DNA of 64,000 nt from Achromobacter marplatensis (lineage in GTDB: Bacteria > Pseudomonadota > Gammaproteobacteria > Burkholderiales > Burkholderiaceae_B): the NCBI RefSeq assembly GCF_002209535.1, contig NZ_NJIG01000018.1:1-64000 (forward strand). The letters are read 5' to 3'. This document shows, one piece after another, positions 28,627-39,526 of the stretch (the first letter of the stretch is position 1; each line of letters opens with the position of its first letter). The translations under genes and the position numbers were made by a program. Below the pieces are notes generated by a model. That model made no database searches. It was not told where the DNA came from and saw only the letters and a list, made by a program, of their open reading frames with translations.

Positions 28627-29143
28627 ACTTGGCGAGCGCGCTACGCGCTCCGTCGCGCACACCACGTCGCGCCGCAGCGTGCTGAACCGTATCGGCAAGC
28701 TGCTGGTGGGAACCGCGTTCCTGATGCCGGTGCTGCCGGTGGCGCGTTCCGCCCCTGCGGCGAGCAAGAAGCCGCAGATGGACGACACGGCCTGCGATTA
28801 CTGGCGCTACTGCGCGGTGGACGGCTTCCTGTGCTCGTGCTGCGGCGGCAGCATGACGTCATGCCCGCCCGGCACGTCGCCGTCGGCCGTGTCATGGGTG
28901 GGAACGTGCCACAATCCGCTGGATGGCAAGGACTATCTCATCAGCTACAACGACTGCTGCGGCAAGACGGCTTGCGGCAAGTGCATGTGCGCGTCGGCCG
29001 AACGCGAACGTCCGGGCTACCAGATGTTCCTGCATAACGACGTGAACTGGTGCATGTCCAACGAGTCGTCGATCTTCCACTGCACGACCTCGGTGATCGT
29101 GGGGCTGGCCAAGCCACAACCCAAGGCAGCGCCCAAGCCATGA
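28610..29143 (+). CDS. aauA: Aromatic amine dehydrogenase, small (beta) subunit with TTQ cofactor site
   Basis: Catalytic subunit whose two tryptophans are joined into tryptophan tryptophylquinone. A long twin-arginine signal is visible (SRRSVL at 20-25, then a weakly hydrophobic stretch to about 46), so export is through Tat. Trp96 (in SWVGTC) and Trp147 (in DVNWCMS) are 51 residues apart, the same spacing as the TTQ pairs of methylamine dehydrogenase (57/108) and aromatic amine dehydrogenase (109/160). Asp71 and Asp115 fall at the two conserved catalytic aspartate positions. At least 12 cysteines are present for the disulfide network. It overlaps aauD and the following cytochrome gene. Confidence 0.92.
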   Translation: MHWLDKLGERATRSVAHTTSRRSVLNRIGKLLVGTAFLMPVLPVARSAPAASKKPQMDDTACDYWRYCAVDGFLCSCCGGSMTSCPPGTSPSAVSWVGTCHNPLDGKDYLISYNDCCGKTACGKCMCASAERERPGYQMFLHNDVNWCMSNESSIFHCTTSVIVGLAKPQPKAAPKP

Positions 29144-29673
29144 GGCCTTGGGGGCAGCCGTGGGCAGGATGGCGCGGGGGAATTGCCCTTGCCATCCTGC
29201 TGTGCGCGATGCAGGGCGCGGCGGCGCAGGAAGGCGGCATTGCCGCCCGGGACGCCGCCGATGCTGAGCGCCTGCGGCAAGCCGTGCGCGCCGACTATGT
29301 GCTGCAGTGCGCAGGCTGCCACCGCGTGGATGGCCGGGGCAGCAGCCCGCATGGCATACCGGACTTCCGCCAATCGGTCGGCGCGTTCACGCATCTGCCG
29401 GCGGGCCGCGAATACTTGATCCGCGTGCCGGGCGCTGCGCATTCGCAACTGAGCAACGCCGAGCTTGCGGCGGTGCTGAACTGGGTGCTGGGCGAATTCA
29501 GCAGGGCCCAGTTGCCGGCGGATTTCAAACCCTATACCGAAGCGGAGGTTGCGGCAGCGCGGCCGAATCGCTACGACGACGTGGTGCCGGTGCGCCACGA
29601 ACTGGCTGAAAAGCTCACGTCGATGGGATTCACGTTGTCCGAATACTCGTATGGCAGCGACAGGAAACCGTAG
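29140..29673 (+). CDS. Periplasmic monohaem cytochrome c of the aau cluster
   Basis: Small c-type cytochrome with a signal peptide (cleavage near QGAAAQ, residue 30) and one haem site CAGCH at residues 57-61. It corresponds to orf-2 of the Alcaligenes faecalis aau cluster. No methionine occurs in the region where a class I cytochrome has its sixth ligand; the only mature Met is near the C-terminus (TSMGF). Histidines 71, 85 and 101 are candidates instead. The gene overlaps aauA by four bases (ATGA), so both proteins are made together. It could accept electrons from the dehydrogenase or act in TTQ formation; neither is shown. Confidence 0.8.
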   Translation: MRPWGQPWAGWRGGIALAILLCAMQGAAAQEGGIAARDAADAERLRQAVRADYVLQCAGCHRVDGRGSSPHGIPDFRQSVGAFTHLPAGREYLIRVPGAAHSQLSNAELAAVLNWVLGEFSRAQLPADFKPYTEAEVAAARPNRYDDVVPVRHELAEKLTSMGFTLSEYSYGSDRKP

Positions 29674-29760
29674 GCCGGCAGGCAGTTAGGGGTTGTCACC
29701 GATACTCCCTCCCGACGCGCAGTGCTAGAAAGAGGCAGCATTTCCATTCAACGCTGTAGC

Positions 29761-29790
29761 TGTGCCGCCGGGCGGGTTGTCTACGGCACA
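29761..29790. promoter_or_regulatory. Inverted repeat upstream of the AraC-family gene
   Basis: TGTGCCG at 29761-29767 and CGGCACA at 29784-29790 are perfect inverted arms separated by 16 bases, followed by AAAA. It lies between the cytochrome gene and the regulator, about 35 bases before the start codon. It may be a regulator site or a weak hairpin ending the aau transcript. Confidence 0.35.
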
Positions 29791-29823
29791 AAAGGCACGC
29801 CGTTTCGAGACGCCGGAGTCGCC

Positions 29824-30777
29824 ATGTCATCATCCCTTTTGCACAGCGCGCCCAGGCACTTCCTGGATTGCGCCAGCTGGCAGGAAAGTATCAGCAGCAC
29901 GTTCGTGCCACTGGAAGTATCCGCTGTATTCCCCACGCGTTTTCGCAACAGCGTGGCGGTGGGCTGCCTGGGCTGGATGCAGGTCAGCGAATTGCACAGC
30001 AGCGCGCAACGCGTACGTCGCAGCAAATTGCTTGCGGCCCGTGCCGAGGAAGCCGGCTACAAGGTCACGCTGCAATTGGCGGGCCGCAGCGAAATCCGCC
30101 AATCGAATCGCACCGCCTTGCTGATGCCGGGGGAGTGGAGCATCTACGACACCACCCGGCCGTACGAGGTCGATGTGGATGACGGCGCGCATTTTTTGGT
30201 GATGCAGGTGCCGGGCAAGCAGACCGAGGCCTGGCAACCGTATATGCAGAACGCCGTGGCCCGCAATTTCAGCGGCCAGCATGGCTGTGGGCGCATGGCG
30301 ATGGACCTGTTGCGCGTGGCGTTGGGCGAACACGCCCACTTGTCCGAAAGCGCGGCGCGCGATGCGGCCAATGCGGTATTGCAGATGATGGGGCTGGATA
30401 TCAGCGAGCGGGCTGGGGGGCAGGCCGAGCAAGACCAGGCGGGCCTGAAGCAGGCGCAGTTGCGCCGCGTCCAGCAGCACATTCTTGAAAACCTGCACGA
30501 TCCGGCCTTGTCGCCGGCATCTGCGGCCGCGGCGTTTCGGATGTCGCGGCGCTATCTGTACAACCTGTTCGCGCTGGCAGCCACCACGCCTGCCGATTTC
30601 ATCCTCAGCGCCCGGCTGGAACGCAGCCGGGAGGCGCTGTGCGACGCGACGCAGTCCGTAAGGCAGATCGGCGATATCGCCTACCGGTTCGGGTTTTCGG
30701 ATGCAGCGCGGTTCAGCCACGCGTTCCGCAAGCGGTATGGCGCGTCGCCCTCGGAATACCGCCGGCAGGCGCGCTAG
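29824..30777 (+). CDS. AraC-family regulator (FeaR-like) of the aromatic amine locus
   Basis: AraC/XylS activator of 317 residues. The N-terminal ligand domain resembles the AraC-binding-like domain of FeaR and NorR-type activators of amine or aromatic catabolism (LQLAGRSEIRQSNRTALLMPG and WSIYDTTRPYEVD). The C-terminal double helix-turn-helix is complete: SPASAAAAFRMSRRYLYNLF and IGDIAYRFGFSDAARFSHAF, then ending RYGASPSEYRRQAR. ATG 29824 with GGAG upstream is chosen over a longer frame from 29722. The position behind aauBEDA suggests it activates these genes in response to an amine or its aldehyde. Confidence 0.85.
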   Translation: MSSSLLHSAPRHFLDCASWQESISSTFVPLEVSAVFPTRFRNSVAVGCLGWMQVSELHSSAQRVRRSKLLAARAEEAGYKVTLQLAGRSEIRQSNRTALLMPGEWSIYDTTRPYEVDVDDGAHFLVMQVPGKQTEAWQPYMQNAVARNFSGQHGCGRMAMDLLRVALGEHAHLSESAARDAANAVLQMMGLDISERAGGQAEQDQAGLKQAQLRRVQQHILENLHDPALSPASAAAAFRMSRRYLYNLFALAATTPADFILSARLERSREALCDATQSVRQIGDIAYRFGFSDAARFSHAFRKRYGASPSEYRRQAR

Positions 30778-30810
30778 GGTTCACCCGGCCGGATCAGTGC
30801 TGCGCCGGGC

Positions 30811-31485
30811 TCAGAGCAGCTCTTCGTTGATCAGGTCTTCCTTGCCGTAGAACTTCACGCCGATATGGATGCGGTCGCGGCCTTGCGAACGGCGGTGGCG
30901 GTTGGTGTCGCGCAGGGAATAGACGCAGCCGCAGTATTCCTGCTGATAGAAGTTCTCGCGCTTGCTGATTTCGATCATGCGGGCGGAACCGCCGCCCTTG
31001 CGCCAGTTGTAGGTCCAGTAGACCAGGTCGTCGTAGCGGGCGGCGGCGCGTTCGCCGCAGCCGTTGATCTGGTTCATGTCCTTCCAGCGCGAAATGCCGA
31101 GCGAGCTGGTGATGGTGTCGAACCCGTGCTCGTGTGCGTACAGCGCGGTGCGCTCAAAGCGCATGTCGAAGCAGGCAGTGCAGCGTTCGCCGCGTTCGGG
31201 GGCGTTTTCCATTCCCTTCACGCGGTCGAACCAGTTGTCCATGTCGTAGTCGGCATCGATGAATTCGATGCCGTGCTGTTCGGCGAAGCGGATGTTCTCC
31301 TGCTTGCGGATCTCGTACTCTTTGACCGGATGGATGTTCGGGTTGTAGAAGTAGATCGCGTAGTCGATGCCGGAGGCCGTCATGGCTTCCATGACTTCGC
31401 CGGAACAGGGCGCGCAGCAGGAGTGCATCAGCACCTTGCTGCGGCCAGCGGGGAGGTCAAGCTTGGGGCGGACGAGTTCGGACAT
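30811..31485 (-). CDS. queH: Epoxyqueuosine reductase QueH
   Basis: Catalyses the last step of queuosine synthesis, reduction of epoxyqueuosine in tRNA, as a non-homologous replacement of QueG. The DUF208 signature is clear: [13 protein letters not shown] near the N-terminus with adjacent cysteines for the iron-sulfur and iron sites, [32 protein letters not shown] and [18 protein letters not shown], then [14 protein letters not shown]. 224 residues is normal. It is convergent with the AraC gene. Confidence 0.93.
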   Translation of the reverse strand: MSELVRPKLDLPAGRSKVLMHSCCAPCSGEVMEAMTASGIDYAIYFYNPNIHPVKEYEIRKQENIRFAEQHGIEFIDADYDMDNWFDRVKGMENAPERGERCTACFDMRFERTALYAHEHGFDTITSSLGISRWKDMNQINGCGERAAARYDDLVYWTYNWRKGGGSARMIEISKRENFYQQEYCGCVYSLRDTNRHRRSQGRDRIHIGVKFYGKEDLINEELL

Positions 31486-31539
31486 GGCTTGCAGGCAAAA
31501 AAGGCGGAAAACCCCTTATTTTACCGCGAGTTGCCGGGC

Positions 31540-34305
31540 TTAGCCCAGCACCGCGTCCCAGAGCTCGCGCACCGCAGCGCGTTCCTCCACCAGCTGTTCC
31601 GGCCCCACGCGCGCTTTCTCCACCCCCTGCATGCGCAGCTGATGCTGCACGCGGCGCAGGGTGCGGTAGGCGTCGGCGGCGCGCGTGGCCAGTTCAGGCG
31701 CGATCAGGCTGGCTTCGCTGGCCAGGCGCAGCAGGGTGATGTTGCCCAGGTTGCGCACCAGCACGGGGTGCGTCCCCGCGTAGCACAGCACCAGGTATTG
31801 CGTGACGAATTCCACATCGACCATGCCGCCCCGGTCATGCTTTAAGTCGAACTTCTGGCTGGTGTTCGGGTGGCCGGCATTGATCTTTTCACGCATGGCC
31901 AGCACTTCAGCGCGCAGCGCCGCCTGGTCGCGGGGCTGCACCAGGATGGCTTCGCGGATCTTCTCGAACCGGGCGCCCACGTCGGCATCGCCCGCCGCAT
32001 GGCGCGCGCGGGTCAACGCCTGATGCTCCCAGGCCCAGGCATGCTTGTTCTGGTATTGCTCGAAGGCTTCCATCGAAACCGCCAGCAGCCCGGCATCGCC
32101 GTCCGGCCGCAGGCGCAGGTCCACCTCGTAGAGCCGGCCGGACGAGGTCATGGTCGACAGCCAGGACGTCATGCGCCGGCCCAGTTTCGCGTAGACTTCG
32201 GCCGCGTCCTCGCGCGGATCGTCAAACAGGAAAACCAGATCCAGGTCCGAGGCATAGCCCAGTTCCTTGCCGCCCAGCTTGCCATAGGCGATGACGGCGA
32301 AATGGGGCAGGGCGCCCGGCACCTTGTTCACGAGCGGCCAGGCGCGGCGGATGGTTTCGGCCAGCAGCAGGTCGGCTAGCGCCGATAACTGGTCCGCAAG
32401 TTTTTCGACGGTGAGCTCGCCTTCCAGATCCTGCGCCAGCAATTGGAAGCTGGCCTGGCGCTGCACGTCGCGCATCAGGTTCATCTGGCGCTCGATGTCG
32501 GGATCGCCGTCGGGCAGCTTGCAGGCGTCCAGGTCGGCGGTCAGTTGCCGGGCGATCTGTGCGAAGTCCAAGGGTTCGAACAGCGTGCGCCAATCGATCA
32601 GGCTGTCCAGCAGCAAAGGATGCTGGGTCAGGTACTGCGCGGCCCAGGGGCTGGCCGCGACCATGCGCGCCACGCGCGCCAGCGTGTCCGGGTATTCGGC
32701 CAGGAGCGCCAGGTAGGCGCTGCGCTGGGCGATCTTTTCGATCAGGTCGAACAGGCGGACGGCCGCGTCCAACGGCGCCGGTGTCTGGCGCGCGGCGCGC
32801 AGGGCGGCCGGCAGCAAGGCTTCCATGCGGCGGCGGCTGCTGTCGGGCAGGCTGCGCACGCGGTGGCTGCCAAGCAGGGTTTCGGTTCTGCGCAGCAGGT
32901 CTTGCGCTTCGTCGCCGAAGGCCTGCCGGATCTGTTCGGCAAGCTCGCATTCGTTGTCGGGCGTTTCGGGAGCGTCGTCGGCCGGCGTGCTGGTGTCTTC
33001 AGCGTCGCCCATGCCCACCATGCGGAACACATTGCGGAAGGTCTGCGAGACGAACTTGCGGTGCGCCGCAAGCGTGCTTTCGAATGCTTCCGGGCTCATG
33101 CCCAGGGCGGCGGCCAGCGCGGCGCGCTGGGCCGGATCGCCGGGCAGCAGATGGGTCTGCTCGTCTTCGCGGTACTGCAAGGCGTGTTCGGTGCGGCGCA
33201 GGTAGCGGTAGGCTTCCTCCAGCCGCCGCGCGTCGTCTTCCGGTATCAGGCCCGCCAGTTGTTCGGCGTGCAGCGCTTCAAGCAGGCCGCGCTTTTGCAG
33301 CACGGGCATCCGGCCGCCTCGGATCAACTGGGCCAATTGCACGACGAACTCGATCTCGCGGATGCCGCCGTCGCCCAACTTGATGTTGTTGGCGCTGTCG
33401 ATGCCGTTGCGTGCCATGGCGCGCCGTTGCCAGTCCTGGCGGATGCGCTCGCGCAGCGCGCGCAGCGCGGCCAGCGCGTCGAAATCGAAATATTTGCGAT
33501 AGACGAACGGCACGCGCAGGCTTTCCAGCTGCCGGGCCTGCGGCGCGCTGTCGCTGCCTTCGAAGGCCTGGGCGGGCATCAGGCGGGCCTTCAGCCAGGC
33601 ATAGCGTTCCCACTCGCGGCCCTGGCCAATCAGATAGTGCTCAAGCGCGTCCAGGCTCCAGGCCAGCGGGCCGGAGTCGCCGTCGGGGCGTAGGCGCAAG
33701 TCGGTGCGGAATACCTGGCCGTTGGCGTCCACTTCGGAAATGACCGGCATCATGCGCCGCGTCAGGCGGCCGTAGAACTCGTGATGGCTGATGCGGCGCG
33801 GGCCGTCCGTTTCGCCTTCTTCGCCGTACAGCATGATGAGATCGATGTCGGACGACACGTTCAGTTCGCAGCCGCCCAGTTTGCCCATGCCGACGATCAG
33901 CATTTCCTGCGGCTTGCCGGTAGCCGGATCGCGCGGCACACCGTGCACGGCCGCCAGCTCCGCCGCCACGCTGCGGTAGGCTGCGGCCACCGCGATATCG
34001 GCCAGCGTGGTCATCGCGCCGACCACTTCCTCCAGGTCTGCCTGGCCCGCCAGGTCGCGCACGATCAACGTGCTGAACACGCGCTCGCGCAGCTTGCGCA
34101 GCACCATGCGGCAGGTGTCCACGGGCAGCGTAGGGGTGGCGTCAGGCCCGGCCAATTCAGCCTGCCATTGCGCCAGGCGGGCCGGAGTAACTGGTTCTTG
34201 AACGGCGTCCGTCAGCCAGGCGGCCAGATCGGGATGGGCATCCAGGCGGCGGCGCAGGTGACCGGACCAGGCAAGGGCGGGGGCAAGCATAGGAGACGAT
34301 GACAT
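31540..34305 (-). CDS. glnE: Bifunctional glutamine synthetase adenylyltransferase/deadenylylase GlnE
   Basis: Controls glutamine synthetase by adding or removing AMP in response to PII and glutamine. Two nucleotidyltransferase domains are visible: [20 protein letters not shown] in the N-terminal half (deadenylylase) and [20 protein letters not shown] in the C-terminal half (adenylyltransferase), each followed by a helical domain. ATG 34305 gives 921 residues, usual for GlnE; a frame extension to 34386 runs into the divergent promoter region. yhdP starts 90 bases away in the opposite direction. Confidence 0.95.
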   Translation of the reverse strand: MSSSPMLAPALAWSGHLRRRLDAHPDLAAWLTDAVQEPVTPARLAQWQAELAGPDATPTLPVDTCRMVLRKLRERVFSTLIVRDLAGQADLEEVVGAMTTLADIAVAAAYRSVAAELAAVHGVPRDPATGKPQEMLIVGMGKLGGCELNVSSDIDLIMLYGEEGETDGPRRISHHEFYGRLTRRMMPVISEVDANGQVFRTDLRLRPDGDSGPLAWSLDALEHYLIGQGREWERYAWLKARLMPAQAFEGSDSAPQARQLESLRVPFVYRKYFDFDALAALRALRERIRQDWQRRAMARNGIDSANNIKLGDGGIREIEFVVQLAQLIRGGRMPVLQKRGLLEALHAEQLAGLIPEDDARRLEEAYRYLRRTEHALQYREDEQTHLLPGDPAQRAALAAALGMSPEAFESTLAAHRKFVSQTFRNVFRMVGMGDAEDTSTPADDAPETPDNECELAEQIRQAFGDEAQDLLRRTETLLGSHRVRSLPDSSRRRMEALLPAALRAARQTPAPLDAAVRLFDLIEKIAQRSAYLALLAEYPDTLARVARMVAASPWAAQYLTQHPLLLDSLIDWRTLFEPLDFAQIARQLTADLDACKLPDGDPDIERQMNLMRDVQRQASFQLLAQDLEGELTVEKLADQLSALADLLLAETIRRAWPLVNKVPGALPHFAVIAYGKLGGKELGYASDLDLVFLFDDPREDAAEVYAKLGRRMTSWLSTMTSSGRLYEVDLRLRPDGDAGLLAVSMEAFEQYQNKHAWAWEHQALTRARHAAGDADVGARFEKIREAILVQPRDQAALRAEVLAMREKINAGHPNTSQKFDLKHDRGGMVDVEFVTQYLVLCYAGTHPVLVRNLGNITLLRLASEASLIAPELATRAADAYRTLRRVQHQLRMQGVEKARVGPEQLVEERAAVRELWDAVLG

Positions 34306-34395
34306 GGCGTAAGGGCGGGAGACGAATGGGCGCGTTTCAGGTATAAGTGGGGACGATACCGCAAGACATCTTCTCCTGCCCACCACACACGATCC

Positions 34396-37300
34396 GTGTC
34401 TGTTTCAAACACCGTCCCCACGCCGCACGCGCGTCGCGTGCTCTGCTGCCTGTTTTGGGTCGCGCTGACTATTTATGGCGTGGTGGCCATCGGTCTCCTG
34501 GGCGTACGTTACTGGGTTTTGCCGCGCGTGGATCAGTGGCGTCCGCAGATAGAGGCGTACGCCAGCCAGGCGCTGGGCGCGCGCGTCACCATCGGCGGCA
34601 TCCAGGCCAACTGGCAGGGGCTGAATCCCAAACTCGATCTTGCTGCCGTACAGGTTTACGACGACGAAGCGGCACCGGTCCTGACCCTGCCTTCCGTCTC
34701 GGCCGTGCTGGCGTGGCGCAGCATCCTGGCGTTGTCGCCCACGCTGGTGCGCTTGCGGGTGGAAAAGCCCGAACTCACCCTGCGGCGCGACACCGCCAAT
34801 CATCTGTGGGTGGCCGGGCAGGACATCGACCTGAACGCCAGCGACCATGAGTCCGACCTGAATCATCCGGCCCTGCGCTGGCTCGTTGCCCAGCGTGAAC
34901 TGCTGATACGTGACGCGACCGTCGTCTGGCAGGACGATTTGCGTCAAGCGCCGGCGCTGACCTTGAACGGCGTGGATTTCCTGATGCGCAACGGTAGCTT
35001 GTCGCACCGCTTTGTGCTGCAGGCCTCCGCCGGCGAGGCCTTGGCCCGCAAGGTGGAGCTGCGTGGGGAATTCAACCGCAGCCTGTTCGCCGCGAACGCC
35101 GCCAATCCCGCAAACTGGAGCGGTCAGCTTTACGCCGAAGCCGATGACGTGGAGCCGCTGGCCTGGGCGCCATGGGTAAAGCCGCCCCAGGTTGCTGGCC
35201 GGATCGCGGGCCGGGCCTGGCTGCAACTGGACCGGGGCAAATTCACCGAATTGACCTCGGACATCGCCGTCAGGGGCGTGAACTGGTCGGCGGGCAAGGA
35301 CGGCCCCGCGGTAAGCGGCGCTTCGGGCCAATTCCGCATACAGGGCCTGCCCGGCGACTTCATGCAGATCGAAGACGTGCCGCTCGCACGCAGCCCGGGC
35401 GCGGCGGACGCGTCGATCAAGGGCGCGGTGCAGCAGCTGCGGGTGACGCTGCCGGGCGTATTCGAAGAACCCACGCTGGCGGCGCGCGAGCTGGCGCTGG
35501 ATGCCCAGATCAAGGGGCCGGACGCCCAGAACTGGTTCGTGGACGTGGCGCAATTGCATGTGGTCAACGATGACCTGGACGTGCGCTTGCAGGGTCAATG
35601 GCGGCGCGAGGGCAAGACGGCGGCGGGCAGCGCCGACATGCGCGGCACGATGGTGCGCGGTTCGATGCCGTCCATACACCGCTACCTGCCCCTGGAGGTC
35701 AATGCGGACGCCCGCGAGTGGCTGGCTACCGGCTTGCCGGCGGGCGAAATGCGTTCGGCCGCCATCACGCTGAAAGGGGACCTGGACGACTTTCCGTTCA
35801 ATTCGCCGGGCGTCGTGGGTGAATTCGTGATCGCCGGCGCCTATGCCGGCGCTAAGGTCGACTATGCGCCGGCCCGGCCGCACCGCAAGGGCTGGCCCAT
35901 GCTGGAGAACCTGTCGGGCAGCTTCCGCATCGACAAGGTAAGCCTGACGCTGGACAGCCCGGGCGGCGCCCTGATGCGCACTGGGGCGGGCCAGACGGTC
36001 AACCTGGGTGCCGTGACGGCGACGATTCCCGATATGGACCATAACGCCGAGCTGCTGCTTGACGGCGAGACCTCGGGCCCCGTTCCGGCCTATTTGGCGG
36101 TGGCCGCAAATTCCCCCTTGGGCGAACTGCTGGACGGCGCTTTGGACGAGGCTCGTGGCACGGGTGACTGGCGCCTGCCGCTGAAGCTGAAAGTGCCGCT
36201 GCTCAACACGGACGACACCCAGGTTCAGGGACGTATCGTGTTCTCGGAAAACACCTTCACCTTCATGCCCGAAATGCCCTTGCTGAGCCAGATGCACGGC
36301 GATCTGGAGTTTTCGGAGAAGGGCGTCCAGGCCAAGGATATCCGGGCGCAGTTCCTGGGCGGGCCGGTCAAGATTTCCGGGACGCTGGCGCAAGGGTCGG
36401 ATGCCCTGCATTTCGACGGCACCCTGGCCGGCTCGGGCTTGTCGCAACTGAGCAATACGCCGTCCATGGCGCGTTTCAGCGGCAAGGCCGCCTACAAGGG
36501 CCGCGTGGGATACCAGAAGGGCGGTTCGGTCGAGATATCGATGGAGTCCGACCTGGCCGGCATGGCGATCGATATGCCGGCGCCAGCGGGCAAGCCCGCC
36601 TCGTCGTCCCAGTTGCTGAAGCTGCAATGGGGCGCGGCGCAGGACCGCGGCACCAAGGGCCGGCGCTGGTTGACCGCAAGCCTGGGCGAAAACGTCAACG
36701 CGCTGTTCGAACGCGATCCGGGCGATGCAGCACCGTCTTACTTTGCGCGTGGAGCGCTGGGCATCGGCCGGCCGGCCAGCTTGCCCGAGCGCGGAATGAG
36801 CCTGAACGCCAGCCTGCCGGAACTGGACATGGACGGGTGGGAAACCGTGCTGGATGGCTTTGACGCGCCCGCCGGCAAGAGCGGGGCCAAGAAAACAGCG
36901 GCCAAGCCGGTGTTCCCGGAACCCGAGCGCGTCAGCCTGGCGACCGGCCTGCTGCGCGCCAGCGGCTACACGCTGAACGACCTGACGCTATACGCGACCC
37001 GGCCGGGGCCGGCGCAGTGGCGGGTGGATATCCAGTCGCGGCAGGCGACGGGGTCGCTGGAGTGGCGGGAAGCCTCTGGTGCGATCGCCGGCCAGATCAC
37101 CGCCCGCTTGAAGCACCTGTCGTTTGGCGGCGCCGACGACACCAACGAGGCCGACAAGGCTCTGGCGTCCGGCAACGACTTGTCGGATATCCCGGCGATC
37201 GACCTGCAAGCCAAGGAGTTCTTCCTGTATGGCAAGAACGTGGGCGAGCTTCAAGTGGTGGGCACCAATCTGGAACGCGGCCACCAGTGGCGCCTGGATA

Positions 37301-38010
37301 AATTGTCGATCACCAACGACGCGGCCAATCTGAACGCCACGGGCAACTGGCGGCTGGAGGGGCCGGATCGGGGACTGACGGTGGACGCCACGGCCAAGTT
37401 CGTCGATCTGGGTAAGTTCTTGAATCGGATCGGCTTCGAGAACATGGTGTCCGGCGGCGAAGGCTCGGCGGTCGGCAAGGCTACGTGGCGTAATCTGCCC
37501 TGGACCCACAACATCGCCGACGTGGCGGGCGAAGTCGATGTCAGCCTGGACAAGGGCCGTTTCATGCATGTGAACTCCCGCACGGCGCGGCTGCTGGAGT
37601 TGCTGTCGCTCCAATCGCTGCAGCGGCTGGCCCGGCTGGACGTGAACCCGACCAACCTGCTGCGCGACGGCTTTCCGTTCGACACCATCAGGGGGCGCGT
37701 GAAGATGGCGGACGGGCAAATGTCCACCGAAGGCTACAAGATCACCGGCCCCGTGGCCACGATCGTCCTGGCGGGCGGGGTCAATATCATCCGCGAGCGC
37801 TGGGACCTGAAGGCAGTGGTGATTCCGAACCTGGACGCCAGCGGCGCGGCCATGGTGACGGCGCTGGCCGTGAACCCGTTGATCGGCCTGGGCGCGTTCG
37901 TCACGCAATGGCTGCTCAAGCAACCGTTGGCGCGGGCGATGACCATGGAATATTCGGTGACGGGTAATTGGGACGATCCCCGGATCGAACCGATCGACGG
38001 GTCGGGCTAG
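34396..38010 (+). CDS. yhdP: AsmA-like protein YhdP
   Basis: Very large envelope protein (1204 residues) of the AsmA-like group. E. coli YhdP, with TamB and YdbH, carries phospholipids from the inner to the outer membrane. A single N-terminal membrane anchor ([22 protein letters not shown]) is followed by a long beta-rich periplasmic body of the DUF3971 type, with motifs [20 protein letters not shown] and the C-terminal region [20 protein letters not shown] ([11 protein letters not shown]), [14 protein letters not shown] and [19 protein letters not shown] typical of YhdP. GTG 34396 is the start. It is divergent from glnE, a pairing common in Alcaligenaceae. Confidence 0.9.
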   Translation: MSVSNTVPTPHARRVLCCLFWVALTIYGVVAIGLLGVRYWVLPRVDQWRPQIEAYASQALGARVTIGGIQANWQGLNPKLDLAAVQVYDDEAAPVLTLPSVSAVLAWRSILALSPTLVRLRVEKPELTLRRDTANHLWVAGQDIDLNASDHESDLNHPALRWLVAQRELLIRDATVVWQDDLRQAPALTLNGVDFLMRNGSLSHRFVLQASAGEALARKVELRGEFNRSLFAANAANPANWSGQLYAEADDVEPLAWAPWVKPPQVAGRIAGRAWLQLDRGKFTELTSDIAVRGVNWSAGKDGPAVSGASGQFRIQGLPGDFMQIEDVPLARSPGAADASIKGAVQQLRVTLPGVFEEPTLAARELALDAQIKGPDAQNWFVDVAQLHVVNDDLDVRLQGQWRREGKTAAGSADMRGTMVRGSMPSIHRYLPLEVNADAREWLATGLPAGEMRSAAITLKGDLDDFPFNSPGVVGEFVIAGAYAGAKVDYAPARPHRKGWPMLENLSGSFRIDKVSLTLDSPGGALMRTGAGQTVNLGAVTATIPDMDHNAELLLDGETSGPVPAYLAVAANSPLGELLDGALDEARGTGDWRLPLKLKVPLLNTDDTQVQGRIVFSENTFTFMPEMPLLSQMHGDLEFSEKGVQAKDIRAQFLGGPVKISGTLAQGSDALHFDGTLAGSGLSQLSNTPSMARFSGKAAYKGRVGYQKGGSVEISMESDLAGMAIDMPAPAGKPASSSQLLKLQWGAAQDRGTKGRRWLTASLGENVNALFERDPGDAAPSYFARGALGIGRPASLPERGMSLNASLPELDMDGWETVLDGFDAPAGKSGAKKTAAKPVFPEPERVSLATGLLRASGYTLNDLTLYATRPGPAQWRVDIQSRQATGSLEWREASGAIAGQITARLKHLSFGGADDTNEADKALASGNDLSDIPAIDLQAKEFFLYGKNVGELQVVGTNLERGHQWRLDKLSITNDAANLNATGNWRLEGPDRGLTVDATAKFVDLGKFLNRIGFENMVSGGEGSAVGKATWRNLPWTHNIADVAGEVDVSLDKGRFMHVNSRTARLLELLSLQSLQRLARLDVNPTNLLRDGFPFDTIRGRVKMADGQMSTEGYKITGPVATIVLAGGVNIIRERWDLKAVVIPNLDASGAAMVTALAVNPLIGLGAFVTQWLLKQPLARAMTMEYSVTGNWDDPRIEPIDGSG

Positions 38011-38102
38011 GAGCCCGACAAGCAGACGCCGCGGCCGGCCGACGCGGCGCCCCGCGGCCGCATGCCCCAATACATCGAGCACTGAGCCAGCCATTGGCCA
38101 AT

Positions 38103-38129
38103 AAAAAAACCGCCGGATGGCGGTTTTTT
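38103..38129. terminator. Bidirectional terminator between yhdP and rho
   Basis: AACCGCC and GGCGGTT pair around GGAT, with a run of A on the left and T6 on the right. It ends both convergent genes. Confidence 0.9.
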
Positions 38130-38149
38130 CATGGCGGGCAAGACCTGTC

Positions 38150-39409
38150 TTACTTCTTCTTCATCATGTCGAAGAATTCGGCGTTGGTCTTGGTGGCGCG
38201 CATCTTGTCCAGGATGAATTCCATGGATTGCACTTCGTCCATGTCGTGGATGAACTTGCGCAGCACCCAGACCTTTTGCAGCAGGTCCGGGGCGATCAGC
38301 AGTTCTTCGCGGCGGGTGCCCGACTTGTTCAGGTTGATCGACGGGTAGACGCGCTTTTCAGCCAGACGACGCTCAAGGTGGACTTCGGAGTTGCCCGTAC
38401 CCTTGAATTCTTCGTAGATGACTTCGTCCATGCGGCTGCCGGTTTCGATCAGCGCGGTACCCAGGATGGTCAGCGAACCGCCTTCTTCCAGGTTACGGGC
38501 TGCGCCGAAGAAGCGCTTGGGGCGTTGCAGGGCGTTGGCGTCCACACCGCCGGTCAGCACCTTGCCGGAGGCCGGCACCACGGTGTTGTAGGCGCGGGCC
38601 AGACGGGTGATCGAGTCCAGCAGGATCACGACGTCCTTCTTCATTTCGACCAGGCGCTTGGCCTTTTCGATGACCATTTCGGCCACTTGCACGTGACGGG
38701 TAGCGGGTTCGTCGAACGTCGACGCCACCACTTCGCCGCGCACCGTGCGTTGCATTTCCGTCACTTCTTCCGGGCGCTCGTCGACCAGCAGGACGATCAT
38801 GACCGCGTCGGGATAGTTGGTGGTGATGGCATGCGCAATGTGCTGCATCATCACCGTCTTGCCCGACTTGGGGCTGGCGACGATCAGGCCGCGCTGGCCC
38901 ATGCCGATCGGGGCGAAGACGTCGAGGATACGGCCCGTCAGGTTCTCTTCGCTCTTGATGTCGCGTTCCAGGCGCATCGTCCGGTTCGGATGCAGCGGCG
39001 TCAGGTTTTCGAACATGATGCGATGCTTGATCGCTTCGGGCGCCACGCCGTTGACCTTGTCCACCTTGACCAGCGCGAAGTAGCGCTCGCCGTCTTTTGG
39101 CGTGCGGACTTCACCTTCGATCGAGTCGCCGGTGTGCAGGTTGAAACGGCGGATCTGCGACGGCGAAATGTAGATGTCGTCCGTGCTGGCCAGATACGAG
39201 GTCTCGGGCGAGCGCAGGAAACCGAAGCCGTCGGGCAGGACTTCAAGGACGCCGTCGCCAAAGATCTGCTCGCCTTGCTTGGCGCGCCGTTTCATGATGG
39301 CGAACATCAATTCCTGCTTGCGCAGGCGGTTGGCGTTCTCGATTTCCAGGCCAGCGGCCATTTCCAGCAGCTGCGAGACATGCAGCGCCTTCAGTTCGTT
39401 GAGGTGCAT
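38150..39409 (-). CDS. rho: Transcription termination factor Rho
   Basis: Hexameric RNA-dependent ATPase that ends transcription. The N-terminus [18 protein letters not shown] is the Rho helical domain, followed by the RNA-binding cold-shock-like fold DGFGFLRSP and [18 protein letters not shown]. The ATPase has Walker [11 protein letters not shown], Walker [17 protein letters not shown] and the Q/R loops. The 419 residues match E. coli Rho. It is 117 bases behind trxA on the same strand; a GC-rich stem (39486-39506) lies between them and could take part in rho autoregulation. Confidence 0.97.
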   Translation of the reverse strand: MHLNELKALHVSQLLEMAAGLEIENANRLRKQELMFAIMKRRAKQGEQIFGDGVLEVLPDGFGFLRSPETSYLASTDDIYISPSQIRRFNLHTGDSIEGEVRTPKDGERYFALVKVDKVNGVAPEAIKHRIMFENLTPLHPNRTMRLERDIKSEENLTGRILDVFAPIGMGQRGLIVASPKSGKTVMMQHIAHAITTNYPDAVMIVLLVDERPEEVTEMQRTVRGEVVASTFDEPATRHVQVAEMVIEKAKRLVEMKKDVVILLDSITRLARAYNTVVPASGKVLTGGVDANALQRPKRFFGAARNLEEGGSLTILGTALIETGSRMDEVIYEEFKGTGNSEVHLERRLAEKRVYPSINLNKSGTRREELLIAPDLLQKVWVLRKFIHDMDEVQSMEFILDKMRATKTNAEFFDMMKKK

Positions 39410-39485
39410 CGCGGTGATTGGTGGGGGAAAAGTAAAGGAGGGCTCTGGCGGCGCGCCACGGACGGGCTCGCGCGGTATTGAATGA

Positions 39486-39506
39486 GCGCCGCCTCCAGGG
39501 CGGCGC
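39486..39506. other. GC-rich hairpin in the trxA-rho gap
   Basis: GCGCCGCC and GGCGGCGC form a perfect 8-base-pair stem with loop TCCAG. No T run follows in either direction. It sits in the leader of rho. Confidence 0.4.
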
Positions 39507-39526
39507 CTTCGTTCACAGCACGCAGT

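Noticed and set aside
34405..36627. Minus-strand open frame of 740 codons inside yhdP
   Set aside because: Antisense shadow in GC-rich DNA; the plus-strand YhdP sequence has clear family features while this one has none.
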